From the NCBI GenBank assembly GCA_023634235.1, contig JAMKCF010000022.1, forward strand, positions 9,912,541 through 9,976,540: a DNA stretch of 64,000 bases, given 5' to 3'. Origin of the DNA: Pisaster brevispinus. Taxonomy: Eukaryota > Echinodermata > Asteroidea > Forcipulatida > Asteriidae. The translations under genes were made by a program, and so were the position numbers. The notes beneath the pieces were generated by a model. That model was given only the letters and a program-made list of their open reading frames with translations, did no database searches and was not told the DNA's origin. Shown here one piece after another: positions 24,755 through 38,415 of the stretch (the first letter of the stretch is position 1; each line of letters starts with the position of its first letter).

Positions 24755-25523
24755 CAAATTTTGTCTCTCTAGCATTTCTAGTTCATGAGTTATTTCCAAG
24801 CCTAGCACAGAATTTATTTCGGACCTTTTTGTGCCGGCTTTTTCTCACTGGCGATGACGTAGGCATGTGATACAGTGGAGTTTCGGGCAGCCCTACTTCC
24901 AGGACGCTGGCCTCGCCTACAAAATGGTGACCTCAACGAAACTCACGGAAGAGAGAGCCCTTGAGACGGGCTTTCTAATGGTGTACAACTTGTGAAAATC
25001 CAGTATTATTCTGAGGGTGATTTGACCGTCCTTACTCTGTCTTTGTTTCTTTGACAGCTCTGTGCACAAACATCCCATTAGGGATGCTTTTGAGGAGCGT
25101 TCGGAGTAGCCCCACCTGCTGGTCATTTCCGGTATGAAGCTTGCCCTCCGCGACCCTACAAGTTTGATTTTCGGAAGCAGGGATATCCAGGGCAGAGTCA
25201 GGTACAAATTTTGTCTCTCTAGCATTTCTAGTTCATGAGTTATTTCCAAGCCTAGCACAGAATTTATTTCGGACCTTTTTGTGCCGGCTTTTTCTCACTG
25301 GCGATGACGTAGGCATGTGATACAGTGGAGTTTCGGGCAGCCCTACTTCCAGGACGCTGGCTTCGCCTACAAAATGGTGACCTCAACGAAACTCACGGAA
25401 GAGAGAGCCCTTGAGACGGGCTTTCTAATGGTGTACAACTTGTGAAAATCCAGTATTATTCTGAGGGTGATTTGACCGTCCTTACTCTGTCTTTGTTTCT
25501 TTGACAGCTCTGTGCACAAAAAT
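24755..25523 (+). repeat. Start of a third copy of the 14-mer (769 bp)
   Basis: Identity with offset 6,298 continues past the end of copy 2, through the caaacatccc unit at 24,917 and ggcttcgcc at about 25,361. It breaks at 25,524, where atacc replaces atccc. The period-6,298 region is thus about 2.1 copies long. Confidence 0.8.
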
Positions 25524-26012
25524 ACCATAAGGGATGCTTTTGAGGAGCGTTCGGAGTAGCCCCACCTGCTGGTCATTTCCGGTATGAAGCTTGCCCTCCG
25601 CGACCCTACAAGTTTGATTTTCGGAAGCAGGGATATCCAGGGCAGAGTCAGGTACAAATTTTGTCTCTCTAGCATTTCTAGTTCATGAGTTATTTCCAAG
25701 CCTAGCACAGAATTTATTTCGGACCTTTTTGTGCCGGCTTTTTCTCACTGGCGATGACGTAGGCATGTGATACAGTGGAGTTTCGGGCAGCCCTACTTCC
25801 AGGACGCTGGCCTCGCCTACAAAATGGTGACCTCAACGAAACTCACGGAAGAGAGAGCCCTTGAGACGGGCTTTCTAATGGTGTACAACTTGTGAAAATC
25901 CAGTATTATTCTGAGGGTGATTTGACCGTCCTTACTCTGTCTTTGTTTCTTTGACAGCTCTGTGCACAAAAATCCCATTAGGGATGCTTTTGAGGAGCGT
26001 TCGGAGTAGCCC

Positions 26013-28289
26013 AACCTGCTGGTCATTTCCGGTATGAAGCTTGCCCTCCGCGACCCTACAAGTTTGATTTTCGGAAGCAGGGATATCCAGGGCAGAGTCA
26101 GGTACAAATTTTGTCTCTCTAGCATTTCTAGTTCATGAGTTATTTCCAAGCCTAGCACAGAATTTATTTCGGACCTTTTTGTGCCGGCTTTTTCTCACTG
26201 GCGATGACGTAGGCATGTGATACAGTGGAGTTTCGGGCAGCCCTACTTCCAGGACGCTGGCCTCGCCTACAAAATGGTGACCTCAACGAAACTCACGGAA
26301 GAGAGAGCCCTTGAGACGGGCTTTCTAATGGTGTACAACTTGTGAAATTCCAGTATTATTCTGAGGGTGATTTGACCGTCCTTACTCTGTCTTTGTTTCT
26401 TTGACAGCTCTGTGCACAAAAATCCCATTAGGGATGCTTTTGAGGAGCGTTCGGAGTAGCCCCACCTGCTGGTCATTTCCGGTATGAAGCTTGCCCTCCG
26501 CGACCCTACAAGTTTGATTTTCGGAAGCAGGGATATCCAGGGCAGAGTCAGGTACAAATTTTGTCTCTCTAGCATTTCTAGTTCATGAGTTATTTCCAAG
26601 CCTAGCACAGAATTTATTTCGGACCTTTTTGTGCCGGCTTTTTCTCACTGGCGATGACGTAGGCATGTGATACAGTGGAGTTTCGGGCAGCCCTACTTCC
26701 AGGACGCTGGCCTCGCCTACAAAATGGTGACCTCAACGAAACTCACGGAAGAGAGAGCCCTTGAGACGGGCTTTCTAATGGTGTACAACTTGTGAAAATC
26801 CAGTATTATTCTGAGGGTGATTTGACCGTCCTTACTCTGTCTTTGTTTCTTTGACAGCTCTGTGCACAAAAATCCCATTAGGGATGCTTTTGAGGAGCGT
26901 TCGGAGTAGCCCCACCTGCTGGTCATTTCCGGTATGAAGCTTGCCCTCCGCGACCCTACAAGTTTGATTTTCGGAAGCAGGGATATCCAGGGCAGAGTCA
27001 GGTACAAATTTTGTCTCTCTAGCATTTCTAGTTCATGAGTTATTTCCAAGCCTAGCACAGAATTTATTTCGGACCTTTTTGTGCCGGCTTTTTCTCACTG
27101 GCGATGACGTAGGCATGTGATACAGTGGAGTTTCGGGCAGCCCTACTTCCAGGACGCTGGCCTCGCCTACAAAATGGTGACCTCAACGAAACTCACGGAA
27201 GAGAGAGCCCTTGAGACGGGCTTTCTAATGGTGTACAACTTGTGAAAATCCAGTATTATTCCGAGGGTGATTTGACCGTCCTTACTCTGTCTTTGTTTCT
27301 TTGACAGCTCTGTGCACAAAAATCCCATTAGGGATGCTTTTGAGGAGCGTTCGGAGTAGCCCCACCTGCTGGTCATTTCCGGTATGAAGCTTGCCCTCCG
27401 CGACCCTACAAGTTTGATTTTCGGAAGCAGGCATATCCAGGGCAGAGTCAGGTACAAATTTTGTCTCTCTAGCATTTCTAGTTCATGAGTTATTTCCAAG
27501 CCTAGCACAGAATTTATTTCGGACCTTTTTGTGCCGGCTTTTTCTCACTGGCGATGACGTAGGCATGTGATACAGTGGAGTTTCGGGCAGCCCTACTTCC
27601 AGGACGCTGGCCTCGCCTACAAAATGGTGACCTCAACGAAACTCACGGAAGAGAGAGCCCTTGAGACGGGCTTTCTAATGGTGTACAACTTGTGAAAATC
27701 CAGTATTATTCTGAGGGTGATTTGACCGTCCTTACTCTGTCTTTGTTTCTTTGACAGCTCTGTGCACAAAAATCCCGTTAGGGATGCTTTTGAGGAGCGT
27801 TCGGAGTAGCCCCACCTGCTGGTCATTTCCGGTATGAAGCTTGCCCTCCGCGACCCTACAAGTTTGATTTTCGGAAGCAGGGATATCCAGGGCAGAGTCA
27901 GGTACAAATCTAGTCTCTCTAGCATTTCTAGTTCATGAGTTATTTCCAAGCCTAGCACAGAATTTATTTTGGACCTTTTTGTGCCGGCTTTTTCTCACTG
28001 GCGATGACGTAGGCATGTGATACAGTGGAGTTTCGGGCAGCCCTACTTCCAGGACGCTGGCCTCGCCTACAAAATGGTGACCTCAACGAAACTCACGGAA
28101 GAGAGAGCCCTTGAGACGGGCTTTCTAATGGTGTACAACTTGTGAAAATCCAGTATTATTCTGAGGGTGATTTGACCGTCCTTACTCTGTCTTTGTTTCT
28201 TTGACAGCTCTGTGCACAAAAATCCCGTTAGGGATGCTTTTGAGGAGCGTTCGGAGTAGCCCCACCTGCTGGTCATTTCCGGTATGAAC
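26013..28289 (+). repeat. 8-monomer-spaced repeat block, copy 1
   Basis: Ordered markers: ccaacctg (26,013), gaaattcc (about 26,347), ccgagggt with gcatatcc (units at 27,167), aatctagtct with cccgtta and ttttgg (unit at 27,617), gaaccttg (28,289, HindIII lost). The limits given are the first and last shared markers. The block recurs 3,600 bp downstream, the spacing of eight monomers. Confidence 0.88.
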
Positions 28290-29612
28290 CTTGCCCTCCG
28301 CGACCCTACAAGTTTGATTTTCGGAAGCAGGGATATCCAGGGCAGAGTCAGGTACAAATTTTGTCTCTCTAGCATTTCTAGTTCATGAGTTATTTCCAAG
28401 CCTAGCACAGAATTTATTTCGGACCTTTTTGTGCCGGCTTTTTCTCACTGGCGATGACGTAGGCATGTGATACAGTGGAGTTTCGGGCAGCCCTACTTCC
28501 AGGACGCTGGCCTCGCCTACAAAATGGTGACCTCAACGAAACTCACGGAAGAGAGAGCCCTTGAGACGGGCTTTCTAATGGTGTACAACTTGTGAAAATC
28601 CAGTATTATTCTGAGGGTGATTTGACCGTCCTTACTCTGTCTTTGTTTCTTTGACAGCTCTGTGCACAAAAATCCCATTAGGGATGCTTTTGAGGAGCGT
28701 TCGGAGTAGCCCCACCTGCTGGTCATTTCCGGTATGAAGCTTGCCCTCCGCGACCCTACAAGTTTGATTTTCGGAAGCAGGGATATCCAGGGCAGAGTCA
28801 GGTACAAATTTTGTCTCTCTAGCATTTCTAGTTCATGAGTTATTTCCAAGCCTAGCACAGAATTTATTTCGGACCTTTTTGTGCCGGCTTTTTCTCACTG
28901 GCGATGACGTAGGCATGTGATACAGTGGAGTTTCGGGCAGCCCTACTTCCAGGACGCTGGCCTCGCCTACAAAATGGTGACCTCAACGAAACTCACGGAA
29001 GAGAGAGCCCTTGAGACGGGCTTTCTAATGGTGTACAACTTGTGAAAATCCAGTATTATTCTGAGGGTGATTTGACCGTCCTTACTCTGTCTTTGTTTCT
29101 TTGACAGCTCTGTGCACAAAAATCCCATTAGGGATGCTTTTGAGGAGCGTTCGGAGTAGCCCCACCTGCTGGTCATTTCCGGTATGAAGCTTGCCCTCCG
29201 CGACCCTACAAGTTTGATTTTCGGAAGCAGGGATATCCAGGGCAGAGTCAGGTACAAATTTTGTCTCTCTAGCATTTCTAGTTCATGAGTTATTTCCAAG
29301 CCTAGCACAGAATTTATTTTGGACCTTTTTGTGCCGGCTTTTTCTCACTGGCGATGACGTAGGCATGTGATACAGTGGAGTTTCGGGCAGCCCTACTTCC
29401 AGGACGCTGGCCTCGCCTACAAAATGGTGACCTCAACGAAACTCACGGAAGAGAGAGCCCTTGAGACGGGCTTTCTAATGGTGTACAACTTGTGAAAATC
29501 CAGTATTATTCTGAGGGTGATTTGACCGTCCTTACTCTGTCTTTGTTTCTTTGACAGCTCTGTGCACAAAAATCCCATTAGGGATGCTTTTGAGGAGCGT
29601 TCGGAGTAGCCC

Positions 29613-31889
29613 AACCTGCTGGTCATTTCCGGTATGAAGCTTGCCCTCCGCGACCCTACAAGTTTGATTTTCGGAAGCAGGGATATCCAGGGCAGAGTCA
29701 GGTACAAATTTTGTCTCTCTAGCATTTCTAGTTCATGAGTTATTTCCAAGCCTAGCACAGAATTTATTTCGGACCTTTTTGTGCCGGCTTTTTCTCACTG
29801 GCGATGACGTAGGCATGTGATACAGTGGAGTTTCGGGCAGCCCTACTTCCAGGACGCTGGCCTCGCCTACAAAATGGTGACCTCAACGAAACTCACGGAA
29901 GAGAGAGCCCTTGAGACGGGCTTTCTAATGGTGTACAACTTGTGAAATTCCAGTATTATTCTGAGGGTGATTTGACCGTCCTTACTCTGTCTTTGTTTCT
30001 TTGACAGCTCTGTGCACAAAAATCCCATTAGGGATGCTTTTGAGGAGCGTTCGGAGTAGCCCCACCTGCTGGTCATTTCCGGTATGAAGCTTGCCCTCCG
30101 CGACCCTACAAGTTTGATTTTCGGAAGCAGGGATATCCAGGGCAGAGTCAGGTACAAATTTTGTCTCTCTAGCATTTCTAGTTCATGAGTTATTTCCAAG
30201 CCTAGCACAGAATTTATTTCGGACCTTTTTGTGCCGGCTTTTTCTCACTGGCGATGACGTAGGCATGTGATACAGTGGAGTTTCGGGCAGCCCTACTTCC
30301 AGGACGCTGGCCTCGCCTACAAAATGGTGACCTCAACGAAACTCACGGAAGAGAGAGCCCTTGAGACGGGCTTTCTAATGGTGTACAACTTGTGAAAATC
30401 CAGTATTATTCTGAGGGTGATTTGACCGTCCTTACTCTGTCTTTGTTTCTTTGACAGCTCTGTGCACAAAAATCCCATTAGGGATGCTTTTGAGGAGCGT
30501 TCGGAGTAGCCCCACCTGCTGGTCATTTCCGGTATGAAGCTTGCCCTCCGCGACCCTACAAGTTTGATTTTCGGAAGCAGGGATATCCAGGGCAGAGTCA
30601 GGTACAAATTTTGTCTCTCTAGCATTTCTAGTTCATGAGTTATTTCCAAGCCTAGCACAGAATTTATTTCGGACCTTTTTGTGCCGGCTTTTTCTCACTG
30701 GCGATGACGTAGGCATGTGATACAGTGGAGTTTCGGGCAGCCCTACTTCCAGGACGCTGGCCTCGCCTACAAAATGGTGACCTCAACGAAACTCACGGAA
30801 GAGAGAGCCCTTGAGACGGGCTTTCTAATGGTGTACAACTTGTGAAAATCCAGTATTATTCCGAGGGTGATTTGACCGTCCTTACTCTGTCTTTGTTTCT
30901 TTGACAGCTCTGTGCACAAAAATCCCATTAGGGATGCTTTTGAGGAGCGTTCGGAGTAGCCCCACCTGCTGGTCATTTCCGGTATGAAGCTTGCCCTCCG
31001 CGACCCTACAAGTTTGATTTTCGGAAGCAGGCATATCCAGGGCAGAGTCAGGTACAAATTTTGTCTCTCTAGCATTTCTAGTTCATGAGTTATTTCCAAG
31101 CCTAGCACAGAATTTATTTCGGACCTTTTTGTGCCGGCTTTTTCTCACTGGCGATGACGTAGGCATGTGATACAGTGGAGTTTCGGGCAGCCCTACTTCC
31201 AGGACGCTGGCCTCGTCTACAAAATGGTGACCTCAACGAAACTCACGGAAGAGAGAGCCCTTGAGACGGGCTTTCTAATGGTGTACAACTTGTGAAAATC
31301 CAGTATTATTCTGAGGGTGATTTGACCGTCCTTACTCTGTCTTTGTTTCTTTGACAGCTCTGTGCACAAAAATCCCGTTAGGGATGCTTTTGAGGAGCGT
31401 TCGGAGTAGCCCCACCTGCTGGTCATTTCCGGTATGAAGCTTGCCCTCCGCGACCCTACAAGTTTGATTTTCGGAAGCAGGGATATCCAGGGCAGAGTCA
31501 GGTACAAATCTAGTCTCTCTAGCATTTCTAGTTCATGAGTTATTTCCAAGCCTAGCACAGAATTTATTTTGGACCTTTTTGTGCCGGCTTTTTCTCACTG
31601 GCGATGACGTAGGCATGTGATACAGTGGAGTTTCGGGCAGCCCTACTTCCAGGACGCTGGCCTCGCCTACAAAATGGTGACCTCAACGAAACTCACGGAA
31701 GAGAGAGCCCTTGAGACGGGCTTTCTAATGGTGTACAACTTGTGAAAATCCAGTATTATTCTGAGGGTGATTTGACCGTCCTTACTCTGTCTTTGTTTCT
31801 TTGACAGCTCTGTGCACAAAAATCCCATTAGGGATGCTTTTGAGGAGCGTTCGGAGTAGCCCCACCTGCTGGTCATTTCCGGTATGAAC
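29613..31889 (+). repeat. 8-monomer-spaced repeat block, copy 2
   Basis: Same marker order as copy 1, at +3,600 bp. Differences: ctcgtctac at about 31,216 is private to this copy, and the unit at 31,667 has ccatta where copy 1 has ccgtta. The match fails before 32,381, where gcatatcc appears, and to the left at 29,320 (ttttgg against tttcgg at 25,720). Confidence 0.88.
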
Positions 31890-34256
31890 CTTGCCCTCCG
31901 CGACCCTACAAGTTTGATTTTCGGAAGCAGGGATATCCAGGGCAGAGTCAGGTACAAATTTTGTCTCTCTAGCATTTCTAGTTCATGAGTTATTTCCAAG
32001 CCTAGCACAGAATTTATTTCGGACCTTTTTGTGCCGGCTTTTTCTCACTGGCGATGACGTAGGCATGTGATACAGTGGAGTTTCGGGCAGCCCTACTTCC
32101 AGGACGCTGGCCTCGCCTACAAAATGGTGACCTCAACGAAACTCACGGAAGAGAGAGCCCTTGAGACGGGCTTTCTAATGGTGTACAACTTGTGAAAATC
32201 CAGTATTATTCTGAGGGTGATTTGACCGTCCTTACTCTGTCTTTGTTTCTTTGACAGCTCTGTGCACAAAAATCCCATTAGGGATGCTTTTGAGGAGCGT
32301 TCGGAGTAGCCCCACCTGCTGGTCATTTCCGGTATGAAGCTTGCCCTCCGCGACCCTACAAGTTTGATTTTCGGAAGCAGGCATATCCAGGGCAGAGTCA
32401 GGTACAAATTTTGTCTCTCTAGCATTTCTAGTTCATGAGTTATTTCCAAGCCTAGCACAGAATTTATTTCGGACCTTTTTGTGCCGGCTTTTTCTCACTG
32501 GCGATGACGTAGGCATGTGATACAGTGGAGTTTCGGGCAGCCCTACTTCCAGGACGCTGGCCTCGCCTACAAAATGGTGACCTCAACGAAACTCACGGAA
32601 GAGAGAGCCCTTGAGACGGGCTTTCTAATGGTGTACAACTTGTGAAAATCCAGTATTATTCTGAGGGTGATTTGACCGTCCTTACTCTGTCTTTGTTTCT
32701 TTGACAGCTCTGTGCACAAAAATCCCATTAGGGATGCTTTTGAGGAGCGTTCGGAGTAGCCCCACCTGCTGGTCATTTCCGGTATGAAGCTTGCCCTCCG
32801 CGACCCTACAAGTTTGATTTTCGGAAGCAGGGATATCCAGGGCAGAGTCAGGTACAAATTTTGTCTCTCTAGCATTTCTAGTTCATGAGTTATTTCCAAG
32901 CCTAGCACAGAATTTATTTTGGACCTTTTTGTGCCGGCTTTTTCTCACTGGCGATGACGTAGGCATGTGATACAGTGGAGTTTCGGGCAGCCCTACTTCC
33001 AGGACGCTGGCCTCGCCTACAAAATGGTGACCTCAACGAAACTCACGGAAGAGAGAGCCCTTGAGACGGGCTTTCTAATGGTGTACAACTTGTGAAAATC
33101 CAGTATTATTCTGAGGGTGATTTGACCGTCCTTACTCTGTCTTTGTTTCTTTGACAGCTCTGTGCACAAAAATCCCATTAGGGATGCTTTTGAGGAGCGT
33201 TCGGAGTAGCCCCACCTGCTGGTCATTTCCGGTATGAAGCTTGCCCTCCGCGACCCTACAAGTTTGATTTTCGGAAGCAGGGATATCCAGGGCAGAGTCA
33301 GGTACAAATCTAGTCTCTCTAGCATTTCTAGTTCATGAGTTATTTCCAAGCCTAGCACAGAATTTATTTTGGACCTTTTTGTGCCGGCTTTTTCTCACTG
33401 GCGATGACGTAGGCATGTGATACAGTGGAGTTTCGGGCAGCCCTACTTCCAGGACGCTGGCCTCGCCTACAAAATGGTGACCTCAACGAAACTCACGGAA
33501 GAGAGAGCCCTTGAGACGGGCTTTCTAATGGTGTACAACTTGTGAAAATCCAGTATTATTCTGAGGGTGATTTGACCGTCCTTACTCTGTCTTTGTTTCT
33601 TTGACAGCTCTGTGCACAAAAATACCATAAGGGATGCTTTTGAGGAGCGTTCGGAGTAGCCCCACCTGCTGGTCATTTCCGGTATGAAGCTTGCCCTCCG
33701 CGACCCTACAAGTTTGATTTTCGGAAGCAGGGATATCCAGGGCAGAGTCAGGTACAAATTTTGTCTCTCTAGCATTTCTAGTTCATGAGTTATTTCCAAG
33801 CCTAGCACAGAATTTATTTCGGACCTTTTTGTGCCGGCTTTTTCTCACTGGCGATGACGTAGGCATGTGATACAGTGGAGTTTCGGGCAGCCCTACTTCC
33901 AGGACGCTGGCCTCGCCTACAAAATGGTGACCTCAACGAAACTCACGGAAGAGAGAGCCCTTGAGACGGGCTTTCTAATGGTGTACAACTTGTGAAAATC
34001 CAGTATTATTCTGAGGGTGATTTGACCGTCCTTACTCTGTCTTTGTTTCTTTGACAGCTCTGTGCACAAAAATCCCATTAGGGATGCTTTTGAGGAGCGT
34101 TCGGAGTAGCCCAACCTGCTGGTCATTTCCGGTATGAAGCTTGCCCTCCGCGACCCTACAAGTTTGATTTTCGGAAGCAGGGATATCCAGGGCAGAGTCA
34201 GGTACAAATTTTGTCTCTCTAGCATTTCTAGTTCATGAGTTATTTCCAAGCCTAGC

Positions 34257-34260
34257 CGTA
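34257..34260 (+). other. Complex micro-indel, net -1 bp
   Basis: Consensus agcacagaattta reads agccgtaattta here, so five bases are replaced by four. It is the only change of its kind in the window and occurs in the ccaacctg-type unit at 33,917. Because of the frame change, the minus-strand open frame in this unit extends upstream to an ATG (132 codons, 33,917-34,315); this is accidental. Confidence 0.85.
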
Positions 34261-34815
34261 ATTTATTTCGGACCTTTTTGTGCCGGCTTTTTCTCACTGG
34301 CGATGACGTAGGCATGTGATACAGTGGAGTTTCGGGCAGCCCTACTTCCAGGACGCTGGCCTCGCCTACAAAATGGTGACCTCAACGAAACTCACGGAAG
34401 AGAGAGCCCTTGAGACGGGCTTTCTAATGGTGTACAACTTGTGAAAATCCAGTATTATTCTGAGGGTGATTTGACCGTCCTTACTCTGTCTTTGTTTCTT
34501 TGACAGCTCTGTGCACAAAAATCCCATTAGGGATGCTTTTGAGGAGCGTTCGGAGTAGCCCCACCTGCTGGTCATTTCCGGTATGAAGCTTGCCCTCCGC
34601 GACCCTACAAGTTTGATTTTCGGAAGCAGGGATATCCAGGGCAGAGTCAGGTACAAATTTTGTCTCTCTAGCATTTCTAGTTCATGAGTTATTTCCAAGC
34701 CTAGCACAGAATTTATTTCGGACCTTTTTGTGCCGGCTTTTTCTCACTGGCGATGACGTAGGCATGTGATACAGTGGAGTTTCGGGCAGCCCTACTTTCA
34801 GGACGCTGGCCTCGC

Positions 34816-36165
34816 CTACAAAATGGTGACCTCAACGAAACTCACGGAAGAGAGAGCCCTTGAGACGGGCTTTCTAATGGTGTACAACTTGTGAAAATCC
34901 AGTATTATTCTGAGGGTGATTTGACCGTCCTTACTCTGTCTTTGTTTCTTTGACAGCTCTGTGCACAAAAATACCATAAGGGATGCTTTTGAGGAGCGTT
35001 CGGAGTAGCCCCACCTGCTGGTCATTTCCGGTATGAAGCTTGCCCTCCGCGACCCTACAAGTTTGATTTTCGGAAGCAGGGATATCCAGGGCAGAGTCAG
35101 GTACAAATTTTGTCTCTCTAGCATTTCTAGTTCATGAGTTATTTCCAAGCCTAGCACAGAATTTATTTCGGACCTTTTTGTGCCGGCTTTTTCTCACTGG
35201 CGATGACGTAGGCATGTGATACAGTGGAGTTTCGGGCAGCCCTACTTCCAGGACGCTGGCCTCGCCTACAAAATGGTGACCTCAACGAAACTCACGGAAG
35301 AGAGAGCCCTTGAGACGGGCTTTCTAATGGTGTACAACTTGTGAAAATCCAGTATTATTCTGAGGGTGATTTGACCGTCCTTACTCTGTCTTTGTTTCTT
35401 TGACAGCTCTGTGCACAAAAATCCCATTAGGGATGCTTTTGAGGAGCGTTCGGAGTAGCCCCACCTGCTGGTCATTTCCGGTATGAAGCTTGCCCTCCGC
35501 GACCCTACAAGTTTGATTTTCGGAAGCAGGCATATCCAGGGCAGAGTCAGGTACAAATTTTGTCTCTCTAGCATTTCTAGTTCATGAGTTATTTCCAAGC
35601 CTAGCACAGAATTTATTTCGGACCTTTTTGTGCCGGCTTTTTCTCACTGGCGATGACGTAGGCATGTGATACAGTGGAGTTTCGGGCAGCCCTACTTCCA
35701 GGACGCTGGCCTCGCCTACAAAATGGTGACCTCAACGAAACTCACGGAAGAGAGAGCCCTTGAGACGGGCTTTCTAATGGTGTACAACTTGTGAAAATCC
35801 AGTATTATTCTGAGGGTGATTTGACCGTCCTTACTCTGTCTTTGTTTCTTTGACAGCTCTGTGCACAAAAATCCCATTAGGGATGCTTTTGAGGAGCGTT
35901 CGGAGTAGCCCCACCTGCTGGTCATTTCCGGTATGAAGCTTGCCCTCCGCGACCCTACAAGTTTGATTTTCGGAAGCAGGGATATCCAGGGCAGAGTCAG
36001 GTACAAATTTTGTCTCTCTAGCATTTCTAGTTCATGAGTTATTTCCAAGCCTAGCACAGAATTTATTTCGGACCTTTTTGTGCCGGCTTTTTCTCACTGG
36101 CGATGACGTAGGCATGTGATACAGTGGAGTTTCGGGCAGCCCTACTTCCAGGACGCTGGCCTCGC
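34816..36165 (+). repeat. 3-monomer repeat, copy 1 (1,350 bp)
   Basis: Three units: ataccataa (34,973), gcatatcc (about 35,531), plain. The first two recur in the same order 1,350 bp later. The ataccataa marker also occurs three units earlier (33,624), so this trimer may have expanded from a longer series. Confidence 0.75.
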
Positions 36166-37065
36166 CTACAAAATGGTGACCTCAACGAAACTCACGGAAG
36201 AGAGAGCCCTTGAGACGGGCTTTCTAATGGTGTACAACTTGTGAAAATCCAGTATTATTCTGAGGGTGATTTGACCGTCCTTACTCTGTCTTTGTTTCTT
36301 TGACAGCTCTGTGCACAAAAATACCATAAGGGATGCTTTTGAGGAGCGTTCGGAGTAGCCCCACCTGCTGGTCATTTCCGGTATGAAGCTTGCCCTCCGC
36401 GACCCTACAAGTTTGATTTTCGGAAGCAGGGATATCCAGGGCAGAGTCAGGTACAAATTTTGTCTCTCTAGCATTTCTAGTTCATGAGTTATTTCCAAGC
36501 CTAGCACAGAATTTATTTCGGACCTTTTTGTGCCGGCTTTTTCTCACTGGCGATGACGTAGGCATGTGATACAGTGGAGTTTCGGGCAGCCCTACTTCCA
36601 GGACGCTGGCCTCGCCTACAAAATGGTGACCTCAACGAAACTCACGGAAGAGAGAGCCCTTGAGACGGGCTTTCTAATGGTGTACAACTTGTGAAAATCC
36701 AGTATTATTCTGAGGGTGATTTGACCGTCCTTACTCTGTCTTTGTTTCTTTGACAGCTCTGTGCACAAAAATCCCATTAGGGATGCTTTTGAGGAGCGTT
36801 CGGAGTAGCCCCACCTGCTGGTCATTTCCGGTATGAAGCTTGCCCTCCGCGACCCTACAAGTTTGATTTTCGGAAGCAGGCATATCCAGGGCAGAGTCAG
36901 GTACAAATTTTGTCTCTCTAGCATTTCTAGTTCATGAGTTATTTCCAAGCCTAGCACAGAATTTATTTCGGACCTTTTTGTGCCGGCTTTTTCTCACTGG
37001 CGATGACGTAGGCATGTGATACAGTGGAGTTTCGGGCAGCCCTACTTCCAGGACGCTGGCCTCGC
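36166..37065 (+). repeat. 3-monomer repeat, partial copy 2
   Basis: Two units with ataccataa (36,323) and gcatatcc (about 36,881), matching the previous trimer. The third unit is replaced by the composite unit at 37,066. Confidence 0.75.
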
Positions 37066-37515
37066 CTACAAAATGGTGACCTCAACGAAACTCACGGAAG
37101 AGAGAGCCCTTGAGACGGGCTTTCTAATGGTGTACAACTTGTGAAAATCCAGTATTATTCTGAGGGTGATTTTACCGTCCTTACTCTGTCTTTGTTTCTT
37201 TGACAGCTCTGTGCACAAAAATCCCGTTAGGGATGCTTTTGAGGAGCGTTCGGAGTAGCCCCACCTGCTGGTCATTTCCGGTATGAAGCTTGCCCTCCGC
37301 GACCCTACAAGTTTGATTTTCGGAAGCAGGCATATCCAGGGCAGAGTCAGGTAAAAATCTAGTCTCTCTAGCATTTCTTGTTCATGAGTTATTTCCAAGC
37401 CTAGCACAGAATTTATTTTGGACCTTTTTGTGCCGGCTTTTTCTCACTGGCGATGACGTAGGCATGTGATACAGTGGAGTTTCGGGCAGCCCTACTTCCA
37501 GGACGCTGGCCTCGC
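37066..37515 (+). repeat. Composite variant monomer
   Basis: This unit combines markers normally found apart: gcatatcc, aatctagtct, cccgtta and ttttgg, plus private gattttacc (about 37,170), gtaaaaatc (about 37,352) and tttcttgttc (about 37,376). A recombinant or conversion product of several monomer types is the likely explanation. Confidence 0.7.
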
Positions 37516-38415
37516 CTACAAAATGGTGACCTCAACGAAACTCACGGAAGAGAGAGCCCTTGAGACGGGCTTTCTAATGGTGTACAACTTGTGAAAATCC
37601 AGTATTATTCTGAGGGTGATTTGACCGTCCTTACTCTGTCTTTGTTTCTTTGACAGCTCTGTGCACAAAAATCCCATTAGGGATGCTTTTGAGGAGCGTT
37701 CGGAGTAGCCCCACCTGCTGGTCATTTCCGGTATGAAGCTTGCCCTCCGCGACCCTACAAGTTTGATTTTCGGAAGCAGGCATATCCAGGGCAGAGTCAG
37801 GTACAAATTTTGTCTCTCTAGCATTTCTAGTTCATGAGTTATTTCCAAGCCTAGCACAGAATTTATTTCGGACCTTTTTGTGCCGGCTTTTTCTCACTGG
37901 CGATGACGTAGGCATGTGATACAGTGGAGTTTCGGGCAGCCCTACTTCCAGGACGCTGGCCTCGCCTACAAAATGGTGACCTCAACGAAACTCACGGAAG
38001 AGAGAGCCCTTGAGACGGGCTTTCTAATGGTGTACAACTTGTGAAAATCCAGTATTATTCTGAGGGTGATTTGACCGTCCTTACTCTGTCTTTGTTTCTT
38101 TGACAGCTCTGTGCACAAAAATCCCATTAGGGATGCTTTTGAGGAGCGTTCGGAGTAGCCCCACCTGCTGGTCATTTCCGGTATGAAGCTTGCCCTCCGC
38201 GACCCTACAAGTTTGATTTTCGGAAGCAGGGATATCCAGGGCAGAGTCAGGTACAAATTTTGTCTCTCTAGCATTTCTAGTTCATGAGTTATTTCCAAGC
38301 CTAGCACAGAATTTATTTTGGACCTTTTTGTGCCGGCTTCTTCTCACTGGCGATAACGTAGGCATGTGATACAGTGGAGTTTCGGGCAGCCCTACTTCCA
38401 GGACGCTGGCCTCGC

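Larger units (their letters stand above)
10613..25523 (+). repeat. Domain II: distinct monomer subfamily
   Basis: Units here commonly carry caaacatccc (c for a) and ggcttcgcc (t for c) or caaaaatcccgtta, in a loose alternation that suggests an older two-monomer rhythm. The markers are rare elsewhere: they appear in the first two units of the window (1-900) and caaacatccc in the lone unit at 46,521. The domain ends where the unit at 25,367 switches to the ataccataa type (first differing base 25,524). Confidence 0.8.

Noticed and set aside
33917..34315. Longest minus-strand open frame (132 codons) with an ATG start
   Set aside because: It is the standard non-coding frame extended by the net -1 bp complex indel at 34,257. 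It occurs in one copy only.
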